In this document: piece after piece, positions 7,740-16,169 of the stretch
How the letters are laid out: the number at the start of each line of letters is the position of its first letter
Numbering within the stretch: position 1 is the first letter of the stretch
Source: Rhodococcus triatomae BKS 15-14
Lineage (GTDB): Bacteria; Actinomycetota; Actinomycetes; Mycobacteriales; Mycobacteriaceae
Assembly: GCA_000341795.1 (NCBI GenBank)
Contig: AODO01000007.1
Span: forward strand, 1-64,000
DNA: 64,000 bases
Direction of reading: 5' to 3'
Made by a program: the position numbers and the translations under genes
Notes under the pieces: model-generated
Seen by the model: only the letters and a program-made list of their open reading frames with translations
The model's database searches: none
What the model was told of the DNA's origin: nothing

Positions 7740-8678
7740 GTGACCGACATTCGTATCCGCGACATCGCTCCCCGCCTGGCCGGACAGGCACACCCGATCG
7801 GAACCGACGACAAGATACGGCTGATTGACGCGATGACCGACGCAGGCGTCCCGGCAATCGAAGTATCCTCGTTCGTTCGACCCGATCTCATCCCAGGACT
7901 TGCAGATGCAGCGGAGGTGTTCCGTCGCATCAAGCGCAGTCCCGACGTATCCCTCGAATGCTGTGTAGGTAATGAGCGGGGCTTGCAGCGAGCGATTGAC
8001 GCCGGCGTAGACGCAGCATGGTTCCTCCTGTCCGCCGACGAAGATTTCGCACGACAGAACATTGGTCGGTCCACCGAAGAGTCCTTGCTCGAACTCGAGC
8101 GTATGCAGAAACTCGCCTCATCCGCGGCCATCACCCTCGGTACCTACATCATCTTCGCTTGGGGAGGACCGACCTCTCCTCCGAGGCGAGCGTCCGACCT
8201 CGCACATCTCTCTCGCCGCCTACGCGAGATCGGGGTGAGGGAATGGATCCTCGCCGATTCGTCCGGCTACGCCTCCCCCACGGATGCCCGAGAGCTGGTC
8301 ACCTTCGCAATCAACGAACTCGGCGGATCCGAAAAAATCACGGTGCAGATCCACGACGGCCGGGGCATGGGCCTGGCGAACGTCGCCGAACTTGTCGGCC
8401 TGGGCATCACTCGAATTGACACCGCACTCGCCGGCTCGGGCGGGCACCCCGCCATGAGAGGCACCCCAGGAGCAGGAGTCTGTACGGAGGACGTTGTGCA
8501 GCTGCTCCACCTAGAGGGATACACCACCGGGATCGACCTCCCACAGCTTATAAGCGCCGCCAACTGGTTCGCGGACACACTCGACGTCCCCTCAAAGGGT
8601 TTTGTGCGTCACGCCGGCCCTGTACCCGTCGATTCGGCCACCAGCAGGTCTGCGGAATTCGAATGGCGTACAGCATGA
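7740..8678 (+). CDS. HMG-CoA lyase-like DRE-TIM protein with altered active site
   Basis: This 312-aa protein aligns along its whole length with 3-hydroxy-3-methylglutaryl-CoA lyases (GVPAIEVSSFVRPDLIPGLAD, ILADSSGYASPTDA, IDTALAGSGGHP). Several residues known to matter in that family differ. The PRDG motif reads PRLAG (Asp to Leu, residue 13). The metal-binding HxH reads QIH (residues 203-205). The catalytic Cys loop GGCP reads GGHP (His at 236), and the metal-binding Asn is lost. It may therefore not be a genuine HMG-CoA lyase. GTG start, 20 bases after the ligase gene. Its stop overlaps the RibB-like gene as ATGA, suggesting coupled translation. Confidence 0.82.
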   Translation: MTDIRIRDIAPRLAGQAHPIGTDDKIRLIDAMTDAGVPAIEVSSFVRPDLIPGLADAAEVFRRIKRSPDVSLECCVGNERGLQRAIDAGVDAAWFLLSADEDFARQNIGRSTEESLLELERMQKLASSAAITLGTYIIFAWGGPTSPPRRASDLAHLSRRLREIGVREWILADSSGYASPTDARELVTFAINELGGSEKITVQIHDGRGMGLANVAELVGLGITRIDTALAGSGGHPAMRGTPGAGVCTEDVVQLLHLEGYTTGIDLPQLISAANWFADTLDVPSKGFVRHAGPVPVDSATSRSAEFEWRTA

Positions 8679-9328
8679 GACGACTTTCAACGCTCCCGAC
8701 CACCTCGGTCTGGGCAGGCCGATCAACACGGAAGCCGAGCCCGAGTCCTTTGACACCGGAAAACTGGAACCCCGCGGTGAAGGTACTCGAGTCCGGAAAT
8801 CCGGTCCTGGTTGCCACGGACACTGGCACCGCACTCGTATATGGAGCCGCCACCATCACCACTGCTCAGATGGCCGACCTGATCAGATGTAGCTCAGGTT
8901 TTGTCCAGGTGGCACTACCGAGCGCACGCTGCGACACGCTCTTGATCCCCGAGGCGGCACCGACAGTCCGAGACGAGCACCGCCCCGGGTTCGGTCAATG
9001 TGTCACCGTCGACGCCACGAACGGAATAACCACTGGTATCTCGGCGGCCGACCGCGCCCACACCGCGCGTGTGCTGTGCTCTCCGGCTTCCACTGCCGCT
9101 GATCTCACCCGCCCCGGCCACATGGTGCCGGTTCGCGCCGAAGCGCCCGTTGATCTAGGTAACCCACCGCTGGCAGCCCTCGTCCTCGCCCTGACCCAGC
9201 GGGCATGCCCCATCCCGGGTGCGGTTTACGCAGAGCTCGTGTCAGAACTCGATCCGCTCCATCCGATTGAGCTAGACGAGGGCTACACGATCGCCGCGCG
9301 CAGGCACACCGTCCTGATGCACACCTAG
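8675..9328 (+). CDS. Degenerate RibB-like (DHBP synthase fold) protein
   Basis: This protein of about 217 aa is recognisable as 3,4-dihydroxy-2-butanone-4-phosphate synthase by GITTGISAADRAHTARVL and DLTRPGHMVPVRA. In the true enzyme the DDEDRENEGD loop near the N-terminus supplies the metal-binding Glu; here it is replaced by ATDTGTALVYG. The GGHTEA histidine motif is also missing. The CELVSDDG equivalent keeps only its Glu (AELVSELD). Catalysis as in riboflavin synthesis is unlikely. The start is uncertain: ATG 8675 overlaps the lyase-like stop (ATGA), and ATG 8663 is also possible. Its place in a flavin-monooxygenase operon invites a flavin-related guess, but a repurposed sugar-phosphate or ligand-binding role is equally possible. 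Confidence 0.75.
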   Translation: MRRLSTLPTTSVWAGRSTRKPSPSPLTPENWNPAVKVLESGNPVLVATDTGTALVYGAATITTAQMADLIRCSSGFVQVALPSARCDTLLIPEAAPTVRDEHRPGFGQCVTVDATNGITTGISAADRAHTARVLCSPASTAADLTRPGHMVPVRAEAPVDLGNPPLAALVLALTQRACPIPGAVYAELVSELDPLHPIELDEGYTIAARRHTVLMHT

Positions 9329-9370
9329 TACCGCTCCACTTCTTAGTAGACGCAACCCAAAGGAGATTCC

Positions 9371-9739
9371 GTGCCTCTGTTCCTGGTCACCTACGTCCAC
9401 CCCGATCCTCAGGGCTGGAAGACTCATCTCGGTCCGCATCTCGAGTGGATCGCCGCGCAGGTCGAATCGGGGGCCCTACGAGCCTCCGGCCCAACGTTCA
9501 CCGGTGAGAACCGCACTGCCGCACTACTGTTCAACACCGCTGATCGAGCGGAACTGGATTCCATCATCGCGACAGACCCCTACATGGAACACGGCCAGGT
9601 ATCTGGACTCACCGTCGCGGAGTGGGATCCGATCTTCGGAATGCTGAACGCGGAGTCCACACAGCCAGGAAAGTCTGCGGAGCACGTCATCCGTGAAGTG
9701 CTCGTCGCGTTCGGCCCCGACCCTGAGTCCGAGAACTGA
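9371..9739 (+). CDS. YciI-family protein
   Basis: This 122-aa protein has the ferredoxin-like YCII fold: PLFLVTYVHP at the start, ASGPTFTGENRTAALLF and the DPYMEHGQVSGLTVAEWDPIFG ending are characteristic. YciI proteins include muconolactone-isomerase-like and dehydrochlorinase-like members in catabolic operons, but most have no assigned reaction. GTG start with an excellent AAAGGAG ribosome site. It lies 42 bases after the RibB-like gene in the same operon and probably handles an unstable intermediate. Confidence 0.8.
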   Translation: MPLFLVTYVHPDPQGWKTHLGPHLEWIAAQVESGALRASGPTFTGENRTAALLFNTADRAELDSIIATDPYMEHGQVSGLTVAEWDPIFGMLNAESTQPGKSAEHVIREVLVAFGPDPESEN

Positions 9740-9849
9740 CAAAGTCTGCATGCTGGCACCTCTACGGGGCCGGATATCCATGGTGCCGATCGATAGACCG
9801 ACAGCTACGAGCCCGACGCTGCGCCAGGCAACTCTCCCAGAGGACCCTC

Positions 9850-10686
9850 ATGATGATCCCCGACCCTCCAGGTACTGGACTGAGTATGGGCGTACTTGCT
9901 GCGTTGTCCGATCTTCACGAGGAAGGCGCGTCCTTGGATCAGGTGTTGTCTGGTCTTCCAACCAGCCGGTGGACGGAACCAACGCCTGCCGTGGGCTGGA
10001 CCATTGCACACCAAATCGGACACCTACTGTGGACCGATTCCGCTGCCCTTGCGGCCGTCTCAGACCCGGACCGGTTCGAGAGCTGCTATCTCAAGGCAGC
10101 CGCAGCCGACCCCCACCGCTTTGTCGATGAAGGCGCCTCCGAATATGCGGCACGTCCATCCTCAGAGACCCTCGCAGACTGGCGCTCTACCAGAAGGCAA
10201 CTCGGCGAGGCACTCGCCGCCCTCCCGGCCGACATCAAGATTCCCTGGTTCGGCCCACCAATGAGGCCGGCGTCAATGGCCGCCGCCCGGCTGATGGAGA
10301 CGTGGGCGCATGGAAAGGACGTTGCCGACGCGCTGGGTATAACAAGGGCCCCGACCGCACGTCTTCGTCGTATCGCGAATTTGGGTGTGCGAACCCGCAA
10401 CTTCTCCTACATCAACCGCGGGCTCAACCCACCTACCGGGGAGTTCCGTGTTTCACTGACGGCCCCTCCCGGCGTCAGCGGCGACCCTGTGTGGGTCTGG
10501 GGACCAACGGATGCGGAGGACGAGATTGCGGGGCCTGCCGAGGACTTCTGCCTGCTGGTTACCCGACGTGCGGACAAGGCTGATCTAGCTCTCACGGCTC
10601 GCGGGGCAGAGGCAAGCCGCTGGCTCGACATCGCGCAAGCCTTCGCGGGGCCTCCGGGGTCCGCTCGTCAACGCACTCTCCCATGA
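9850..10686 (+). CDS. TIGR03084-like metal-binding protein (mycothiol-dependent maleylpyruvate isomerase / DinB superfamily)
   Basis: This 278-aa protein has the four-helix DinB-type bundle at its N-terminus. Likely metal ligands lie in AHQIGHLLWTD (about residue 56) and METWAHGKDVADALG, and the C-terminal part carries FRVSLTAPPG and WVWGPTDAED typical of the TIGR03084 group. Relatives are mycothiol-dependent enzymes in actinomycetes, so an S-transfer, isomerisation or dehalogenation step is possible. AGAGGA precedes the start. It is the last gene of the cluster A transcription unit. The function is inferred from the superfamily only. Confidence 0.75.
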   Translation: MMIPDPPGTGLSMGVLAALSDLHEEGASLDQVLSGLPTSRWTEPTPAVGWTIAHQIGHLLWTDSAALAAVSDPDRFESCYLKAAAADPHRFVDEGASEYAARPSSETLADWRSTRRQLGEALAALPADIKIPWFGPPMRPASMAAARLMETWAHGKDVADALGITRAPTARLRRIANLGVRTRNFSYINRGLNPPTGEFRVSLTAPPGVSGDPVWVWGPTDAEDEIAGPAEDFCLLVTRRADKADLALTARGAEASRWLDIAQAFAGPPGSARQRTLP

Positions 10687-10878
10687 CACCGTGGCAGACG
10701 ATTCGAACTCCACCGCTTGAATGCACATAACCTTCGGCCCCCCGCAACACCGCGCGACCACATTTCCGGGAACGGAGATCGTGCCGCTATGGACACCGTC
10801 CATGGACTTCAGCCGCGGCGCGGTCCGTAGCCCCCTGTGGGGCTAGCTCAGCAGGCACGTGAGGGGGGTACAGCACAC

Positions 10879-11211
10879 ATGCAAAAGTCCTCCAGATCGG
10901 CCCAGCTCACCGGTCTCCCAGGCAGTGCTGGATCGCCGGCTTCCGAAGCCCGCGCGACGCCATCCTTGGGAGCAGCATGGCGGATGGACGCTGCTTGTCG
11001 TTCACTCGGCGACTACCTGTTCTTCGCCCCGAGCGACGAACGTCAGTACGAACGCTCGCGACGAGAGCGTGGAGCCAAGGAGATCTGCGCGACCTGTCGT
11101 GTACTTCTTCCCTGCCGTCAGTACGCAATCGCAGGGAACGAAACGCATGGAATCTGGGGAGGCATGTCTGAGTCCGAGCGCCGCAGGTATCGGGATTCTG
11201 CGTTGCGATGA
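10879..11211 (+). CDS. WhiB-family iron-sulfur transcriptional regulator (copy 1)
   Basis: This protein of about 110 aa has the four-cysteine WhiB signature: Cys40, then Cys70-x2-Cys73-x5-Cys79 (KEICATCRVLLPC), followed by the G-I-W-G-G turn and the basic tail ERRRYRD. WhiB proteins bind a 4Fe-4S cluster and usually the primary sigma factor to act as redox- or NO-responsive regulators. ATG 10879 is preferred because of the GAGGGGGG upstream; an upstream in-frame start at 10837 exists. The gene is clearly homologous at DNA level to the second WhiB gene at 23874, and the two flank cluster B. Confidence 0.85.
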   Translation: MQKSSRSAQLTGLPGSAGSPASEARATPSLGAAWRMDAACRSLGDYLFFAPSDERQYERSRRERGAKEICATCRVLLPCRQYAIAGNETHGIWGGMSESERRRYRDSALR

Positions 11212-11249
11212 CCAGGCGTTCCCTGATCTGAGTTATAGGTAGTACGTGC

Positions 11250-11868
11250 GAACAAGCCGGACCGGCCATAGCGTTGTAGCTGTGCGCGCTGGCACGACTA
11301 CAAGGAAGCACTGGATCGAAGTTGTCGATGACGGAACGCGAAGCCCCTCGACACGGCGCGACCCAACCCAGGAGTTGTTCGCTGAGCTCAGTGCGATGCG
11401 TAGGACGGGACGTGGGTCCTCGAGCCCGTCTTGCCACGATCGATCTGGCCGAGGCCGGTCAGAGACCCCCTTCTTTCGGCCCGGACGCTCGCCGCGTCCA
11501 GGATCGCTGCTGATCAGTCGAGTTCGCCAGCAGCGCCGAGGTGGTCGAGACACTCACGATGCACCTTCTCGAACACCCCGGCCTTGGGCCATGCGGCGAA
11601 CCGGGGTGTGCGGTCGGGACCGTCACCCCCGAACTAATGTGGAAGGGTGCCGCCACGCGCCTCCGCTGGTCAGTACGAGGATGACCGCGGTGAAGTCTGC
11701 GCGATTGTCGACCGGTGTGCTGCCACCGCCTTGTTGTAGCGGGGTGAACCGCGTGGTATCAGCGGTTCTGCGCTCTCCCACAATGCATCCGGGACCAACC
11801 GCGGAGACAACTCGTCCATCACGAGCTACCTCGTGCACTGCTACCGGCTTCATCCACGTGAGACACAT
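11250..11868 (-). mobile_element. Decayed IS5-family transposase
   Basis: The minus strand can be read, across frames, as an IS5-type DDE transposase. It has STPVDNRADFTAVILVLTSG and AWRHP (about 11640-11760), then TPRFAAWPKAGVFEKVHREC and LDHLGAAGELD, a TGA where the family has Trp, then SAAILDAASVRAERRGSLTG and IDRGKTGSRTHV (to about 11410). A frameshift separates the first two parts, and another leads into the degraded tail. The catalytic core is therefore incomplete. It fills the space between the WhiB gene and the acetoacetyl-CoA synthetase gene and marks a recombination-prone junction between clusters A and B. Confidence 0.75.
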
Positions 11869-12205
11869 TCTTGGTGACCCGTCCTGTCAGGACTTGAAGG
11901 ACCACTGCCAGATCTTCGTCGGTCAGCCGTGGCGGATGTGTGGAGGCCACGTTGTTTCCCTGCTGGTGTCGTCTTCCCATCGGTAGCTTCCATCGTGTCG
12001 TCGTGCGGTGTTCTAGGTTCGAACAAGGTCGGGGATCTACCCGTGCTCTGGCATACGCCTGCCCGCAGCTTGACTGATGCCAACTGCAGAACTTGGTGTA
12101 GCCAAACATGTGCTGCCCGAGGTCGATTACTGGTTCGATCGTCACCCGGACCACTTTCGGTGGCATTCCGGAGCAGATGGGAGCGACGTCATGCGATCCC
12201 AGCTC
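11869..12205. other. Non-coding interval between IS5 remnant and acetoacetyl-CoA synthetase gene
   Basis: I see no convincing gene here. Short open frames on both strands lack ribosome sites and family signatures. Confidence 0.5.
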
Positions 12206-14215
12206 CTAGCAACCTGCGGGACTCCCATGCGTGGACCAGGTTCCAGCAAGCTCCACATAGAAGTCGACCAGTTCTGGCCGATCGACAACTCCGGGGCTGA
12301 GTACGTCGCTGGCGGATGCTCCTTGCAGGATCCGCTTGAGAGGGACTTCGAGTTTCTTGCCCGTCTTGGTGTGGGGAATCGCCTCGACGAAATGGAACTC
12401 ATCGGGCACGTGCCGCGGCGAAACCTCCTCGCGTAGACGATCAGCCAGGTCGTTGATCAGGTCGGATCGATCTGCCGAGTGGTCCTTCAGCACCAAGAAC
12501 ATCGGCAGCCGATATGTGCCGTCAGGCATCTCGACCCCGAGTACCAATGCCTCGGCGATGCCGTCGATACTCTCAGCGATCTGGTAAATGTCGGCTGATC
12601 CGATTCGGACACCGTTGCGGTTGAGGGTCGAATCAGATCGGCCGTGAACGATGAACGAGCCGCCTCGGGTATGAGTGATCCAATCGCCGTGGCGCCACAC
12701 TCCGGAGTATGTGGCGAAGTATGCGTCGTGGTATCGGGTTCCGTTCGGATCATTCCAGAACATGACTGGCATGGACGGCATCGGGAGAGTGACGACCAGT
12801 TCGCCCACCTGGTCTCGCATCGGTCGCCCGGCGTCATCCCATGCCTCCACTGCTACTCCGAGCAGCGGCCCCGAGATCTCGCCGGGTCGCACAGGCAGGC
12901 CGGGACTACTGCCCACGAACGAACTCACCACGTCGGTGCCGCCACTCGTCGACAGCAGTGGCATATCGGTGGAAACAGCGGAGCTGACCCACCTGTGAAG
13001 AGACTGGGACACAGGCGCCCCGGTCACCAAGATCTTCTCGAGCGAAGACAGATCATGCTCACTGCCGGGCACGAGGCCAGCTGATGCTGCCGCCTGAAGC
13101 AGTCCCGGACTCGTCCCGAACTGCGTCACCTGTTCCTGCTCGACTACACGCCACAGCACGTCGATGTCCGGGTACGCCGGGCTCCCCTCGTACGTGACAG
13201 TCGTGGCACCGAGGAGCAGTGCTCCGGCCACGATGTTCCACAGCATCCAGTTCGTCGTCGTGTACCAGAAGAACACATCGGTTTCGTCGAGGTCCTGGTG
13301 CAACCCCAGCGCTGCAAGGTGCGTTACAACGACCCCCGCGTGCCCGTGCACGATTCCTTTCGGAACTCCCGTTGTCCCTGACGAAAACAGGACCCACAAA
13401 GGATGTTCGGGCTCCACCTGCTGGGTTTCGAGTGTGACCGCCGAATCGTCGCGAACCGAGTCGGCCCAGCGCATCCAGCGCGCAGAAGTCGGACGCGTGC
13501 TGTGGTCGAAGTCGATGCCGCCACGAACGACGGTGATGACGACGTCCGGGGCGAGTCGCTCCGCCAACTCGCTCAGGACCTCTCTACGATCCCGCAGTTC
13601 TCCTCCGAACATGACGGCCGTAACGCCTACCAACACAGTTGGGGTGAGCTGCTGAAGACGGTCGGTTGCGGCAGACGCACCGTAGTCCGGCCCGCAACAG
13701 GCCCACGTCGCGCCGACGGCCACGGTCCCGAGGAATGCGATGATCGCCTCGTCGGCATTCGGCAGATACCCCACAACGCGGTCGCCGGGAACAACACCGA
13801 CCGCGCGCAGTGTTGCCGCGAACGCCGTGACCTCTGACTTCAGTTGCGACCAGCTGACTTCCCGTCGCGCTCGCCCTTCTCCCACAACAACGATGGCAGG
13901 GTTCGACCGACCATCGTCGTGCCGCAGGACTTGGTCAACGTAGTTGAGGCGGGCCCCGCTGAACCAACGGGCTCCTGGCATCTCCCTTCGGTCAAGAACG
14001 GAGTCGAAGGGAACTGACGCGATCACGTCGAAGTACTTCCAGATCTCCGCCCAGAACTTCTCCGGTTCGGTCACAGACCAGGCGTGAAGTCGAGGATACG
14101 TCGAGACGTCGACTCCATGTCGCCGAGAAACGAGGTTTGCGAAGGCAGACATCGAAGTGTCCGCCGGAATTGGTTCGATTCTGTCCGAATCGACGCTGTG
14201 AACTAAGTTCTTCAT
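12206..14215 (-). CDS. Acetoacetyl-CoA synthetase (acetoacetate-CoA ligase)
   Basis: This 669-aa ANL enzyme activates acetoacetate to acetoacetyl-CoA. The N-terminal MSAFANLVSRRHGVDVSTYPRLHAWSV and KFWAEIWKYFDV segments, GARLNYVDQVLR, the ATP motif LFSSGTTGVPKGIVHGHAG, and the C-terminal HTKTGKKLEVPLKRIL with the catalytic lysine match the AacS subfamily, as does the length. ATG 14215 overlaps the stop of the extradiol dioxygenase gene (ATGA), so translation is coupled; an upstream in-frame start at 14317 lies inside that gene. It is the third gene of the FAH-family/dioxygenase operon. This suggests that the ring-cleavage pathway liberates acetoacetate. Confidence 0.92.
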   Translation of the reverse strand: MKNLVHSVDSDRIEPIPADTSMSAFANLVSRRHGVDVSTYPRLHAWSVTEPEKFWAEIWKYFDVIASVPFDSVLDRREMPGARWFSGARLNYVDQVLRHDDGRSNPAIVVVGEGRARREVSWSQLKSEVTAFAATLRAVGVVPGDRVVGYLPNADEAIIAFLGTVAVGATWACCGPDYGASAATDRLQQLTPTVLVGVTAVMFGGELRDRREVLSELAERLAPDVVITVVRGGIDFDHSTRPTSARWMRWADSVRDDSAVTLETQQVEPEHPLWVLFSSGTTGVPKGIVHGHAGVVVTHLAALGLHQDLDETDVFFWYTTTNWMLWNIVAGALLLGATTVTYEGSPAYPDIDVLWRVVEQEQVTQFGTSPGLLQAAASAGLVPGSEHDLSSLEKILVTGAPVSQSLHRWVSSAVSTDMPLLSTSGGTDVVSSFVGSSPGLPVRPGEISGPLLGVAVEAWDDAGRPMRDQVGELVVTLPMPSMPVMFWNDPNGTRYHDAYFATYSGVWRHGDWITHTRGGSFIVHGRSDSTLNRNGVRIGSADIYQIAESIDGIAEALVLGVEMPDGTYRLPMFLVLKDHSADRSDLINDLADRLREEVSPRHVPDEFHFVEAIPHTKTGKKLEVPLKRILQGASASDVLSPGVVDRPELVDFYVELAGTWSTHGSPAGC

Positions 14216-15153
14216 TCGGAGTGCGATCCCGTCATCAATGCAGCGAGATCTTCCGGCCTGAGGAAAGAAGGCGGCGGGGGCGGACCCCAGTCGTACAAGG
14301 CGCGAGCACCCTCCCAAACCCCAGGCTTCCAGAGAGCGTCATCGACGATGCAGTCCATGTCGGAGTAGTACTCGGAGAAGTTGCCCGCTGGGTCCTTGAG
14401 GTACCAGAAGAAATTGGACCCGACGGCGTGCCTTCCCAGTCCCCAGACATGCCGCTGCGGATCTGATTCGAGCATCGAAGCGGCACCGCGACCTACCTCG
14501 TCGACATCATCGACTTGCCAAGAGGTGTGGTGCAGGAGGTCCACCGGTGCGGCTTGGACGAGGACATTGTGATGGTCGGTGGAGCAGCGCATGAATGCGG
14601 CTGAGCCCTTCACGGTGTCACTGATCTTGAAGCCGAGGCCATCAGCGAAGAAGCGTTGAGACGCTTCCTGCTGAGTGGATCCGAGCACGACGTGTCCAAG
14701 CTTTCTCGGACGGACCTTGCTATCGCGAGTGACGCTGGAAGCCCGCTGGTTGACGCGGTCAACGGCCCCAGGCCGGTTGTACAGCACTGCCGGCCCGGGG
14801 GCCGAGTCGATGCGATCAGCGATCTCGACGCGGACCAGCACCTTGGTGCCGGGATCGGTCGCCTCCACGCTGGTCGTCGTACGCCGATAGTCGACCTCGA
14901 GTTTCTCGAGTGACCGGGTGATCCTGTCGATATCGTCTGGATCGTCCACTGCCACACCCAATTGCATCAAACGTCGGCGATCTGAGCGGGCGATGACGAG
15001 CTGTTCGCCGCCGTCGACCGTGCCGAACCTCGCGTGCTCTTCCGTAGTAGCGCGCGCATGCAGCGGGGTGAGGCCGAAGTCCTCGTAGTAGGCGGCTGTT
15101 GTCGCGACATCGGGGACGCCAAGGGTGATGCTGGTAAGCCGATGCAGAGCCAT
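14212..15153 (-). CDS. Two-domain extradiol ring-cleavage dioxygenase (VOC superfamily)
   Basis: This 313-aa protein has two vicinal-oxygen-chelate domains, like catechol 2,3-dioxygenases and 2,3-dihydroxybiphenyl dioxygenases. The probable Fe(II) ligands are in the second domain: His in KLGHVVLG (about residue 153), His in LLHHTSWQVDD (about 209) and Glu in GNFSEYYSD (about 261). The FFWYLKDPAGNFSEYYSD C-terminal signature is typical. It would cleave a catechol- or hydroquinone-type ring meta to the hydroxyl. It sits 20 bases after the FAH-family gene and overlaps the acetoacetyl-CoA synthetase start, so the three form one operon. Confidence 0.88.
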   Translation of the reverse strand: MALHRLTSITLGVPDVATTAAYYEDFGLTPLHARATTEEHARFGTVDGGEQLVIARSDRRRLMQLGVAVDDPDDIDRITRSLEKLEVDYRRTTTSVEATDPGTKVLVRVEIADRIDSAPGPAVLYNRPGAVDRVNQRASSVTRDSKVRPRKLGHVVLGSTQQEASQRFFADGLGFKISDTVKGSAAFMRCSTDHHNVLVQAAPVDLLHHTSWQVDDVDEVGRGAASMLESDPQRHVWGLGRHAVGSNFFWYLKDPAGNFSEYYSDMDCIVDDALWKPGVWEGARALYDWGPPPPPSFLRPEDLAALMTGSHSE

Positions 15154-15173
15154 TTTCGGGTGTCTCCTGTCGA

Positions 15174-16043
15174 TCAGCGTGCGGTAGTGCAGGTCTGCCG
15201 GATGTGGCCGAGTCCGGCGATGGACGTTTCCACGACATCACCGTCGGACAGGAACTTCGGGGGCTTGCGCGCACCCCCGACACCAGCCGGAGTGCCCGTG
15301 AAGATGACGTCGCCCGGAAGCAGCGGCACGACCGAAGACAGGTGCGCGATGAGCTGCGGAACGGAGAAGATCAGGCGCGCAGTCGAGCTCTTCTGCACGA
15401 TCTCGCCGTTGATGCGGCATTCGATCGCCAGATCGTCCGGATCCTTCAATTCGTCGACTGTGGTCAACCATGGACCCTGGGGTGCGAAACCCGTGTAGGA
15501 CTTTCCGAGCGAGAACTGCGGCGCTGGCCCGGTCAGTTGTAGTGTGCGTTCGGAGAAGTCCTGCCCAACCGTCAAGCCTGCGACGTGGCTCCACGCCGAC
15601 TCAGGAGCGACCTGGTCAGCGCGCTTGCCGATGACGACGACCAGTTCGGCCTCCCAGTCGACGGTGGTTGTCGGGAGGTTGAGAGAACTCTCGGGCCCTG
15701 CGAAGCTGCCGACCCATTTGGTGAAGGTCGGCGGAACTTCCGGGTAGGTGAGGTTCGCCTCGTCGGCGTGGTCCTGGTAGTTCAAGCCGATCGCGAACAC
15801 CTGCCGCGGCTCCGGAGCCGGGGGGCCGAAATCGCCGGGCACGAAGGCCTCGCTCATCGCATCGAAGCTGTTCCCAGCAACCTTGAACCACTCAATGAAC
15901 TCAACCCAATGGTCGTAGACATCTCGCGTGGACGGTCCGAACAAGCCGCCTGATGCGGTCTGCACATCCACGGTGGACGACAGGTCAGATGACACCAAGA
16001 CGGCGCGCCCTGCACGGTTTGCGAGTCGCACGGCTGTTCTCAT
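15174..16043 (-). CDS. Fumarylacetoacetate hydrolase-family protein
   Basis: This 289-aa protein carries the FAH C-terminal domain: FAIGLNYQDHADE, DWEAELVVVIGKRA (metal-binding Glu residues), GLTVGQDFSER, LGKSYTGFAPQGPW and LLPGDVIFTGTPAGVG are diagnostic. The family cleaves C-C bonds in beta-diketone ring-fission products or decarboxylates and hydrates them. It is the first gene of the operon FAH - extradiol dioxygenase - acetoacetyl-CoA synthetase, with the promoter facing the divergent GntR gene. A product such as acetoacetate from this hydrolysis would explain the third gene. Confidence 0.9.
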   Translation of the reverse strand: MRTAVRLANRAGRAVLVSSDLSSTVDVQTASGGLFGPSTRDVYDHWVEFIEWFKVAGNSFDAMSEAFVPGDFGPPAPEPRQVFAIGLNYQDHADEANLTYPEVPPTFTKWVGSFAGPESSLNLPTTTVDWEAELVVVIGKRADQVAPESAWSHVAGLTVGQDFSERTLQLTGPAPQFSLGKSYTGFAPQGPWLTTVDELKDPDDLAIECRINGEIVQKSSTARLIFSVPQLIAHLSSVVPLLPGDVIFTGTPAGVGGARKPPKFLSDGDVVETSIAGLGHIRQTCTTAR

Positions 16044-16099
16044 TTCACTTGGAGTGGGCCCGACTGGCTGTGTCGGGCTGCGGCGCTACTCACGCAATC

Positions 16100-16135
16100 A
16101 CATGACATTCGACACGTCAACATAATTTCGAAACT
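16100..16135. promoter_or_regulatory. Shared promoter element (TTTCGAAA type), GntR/FAH intergenic copy
   Basis: The segment holds CATGACATTCG and, at 16118-16135, CAACATAATTTCGAAACT. A closely matching arrangement occurs at 23661-23697 before the P450 operon. The core is the palindrome TTTCGAAA. The adjacent GntR regulator is the best candidate for binding it. Confidence 0.6.
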
Positions 16136-16169
16136 TTGGCTCAAGTTAGACACTTGCTATCATCAGGGC

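Noticed and set aside
7740-9328. Reading the lyase-like and RibB-like genes as ordinary leucine-degradation and riboflavin-synthesis genes
   Set aside because: Key catalytic residues of both families are absent, and no other genes of either pathway are nearby.
11246-11986. A 246-codon plus-strand frame
   Set aside because: The opposite strand carries the IS5 transposase remnant, whose codon pattern explains the open frame.
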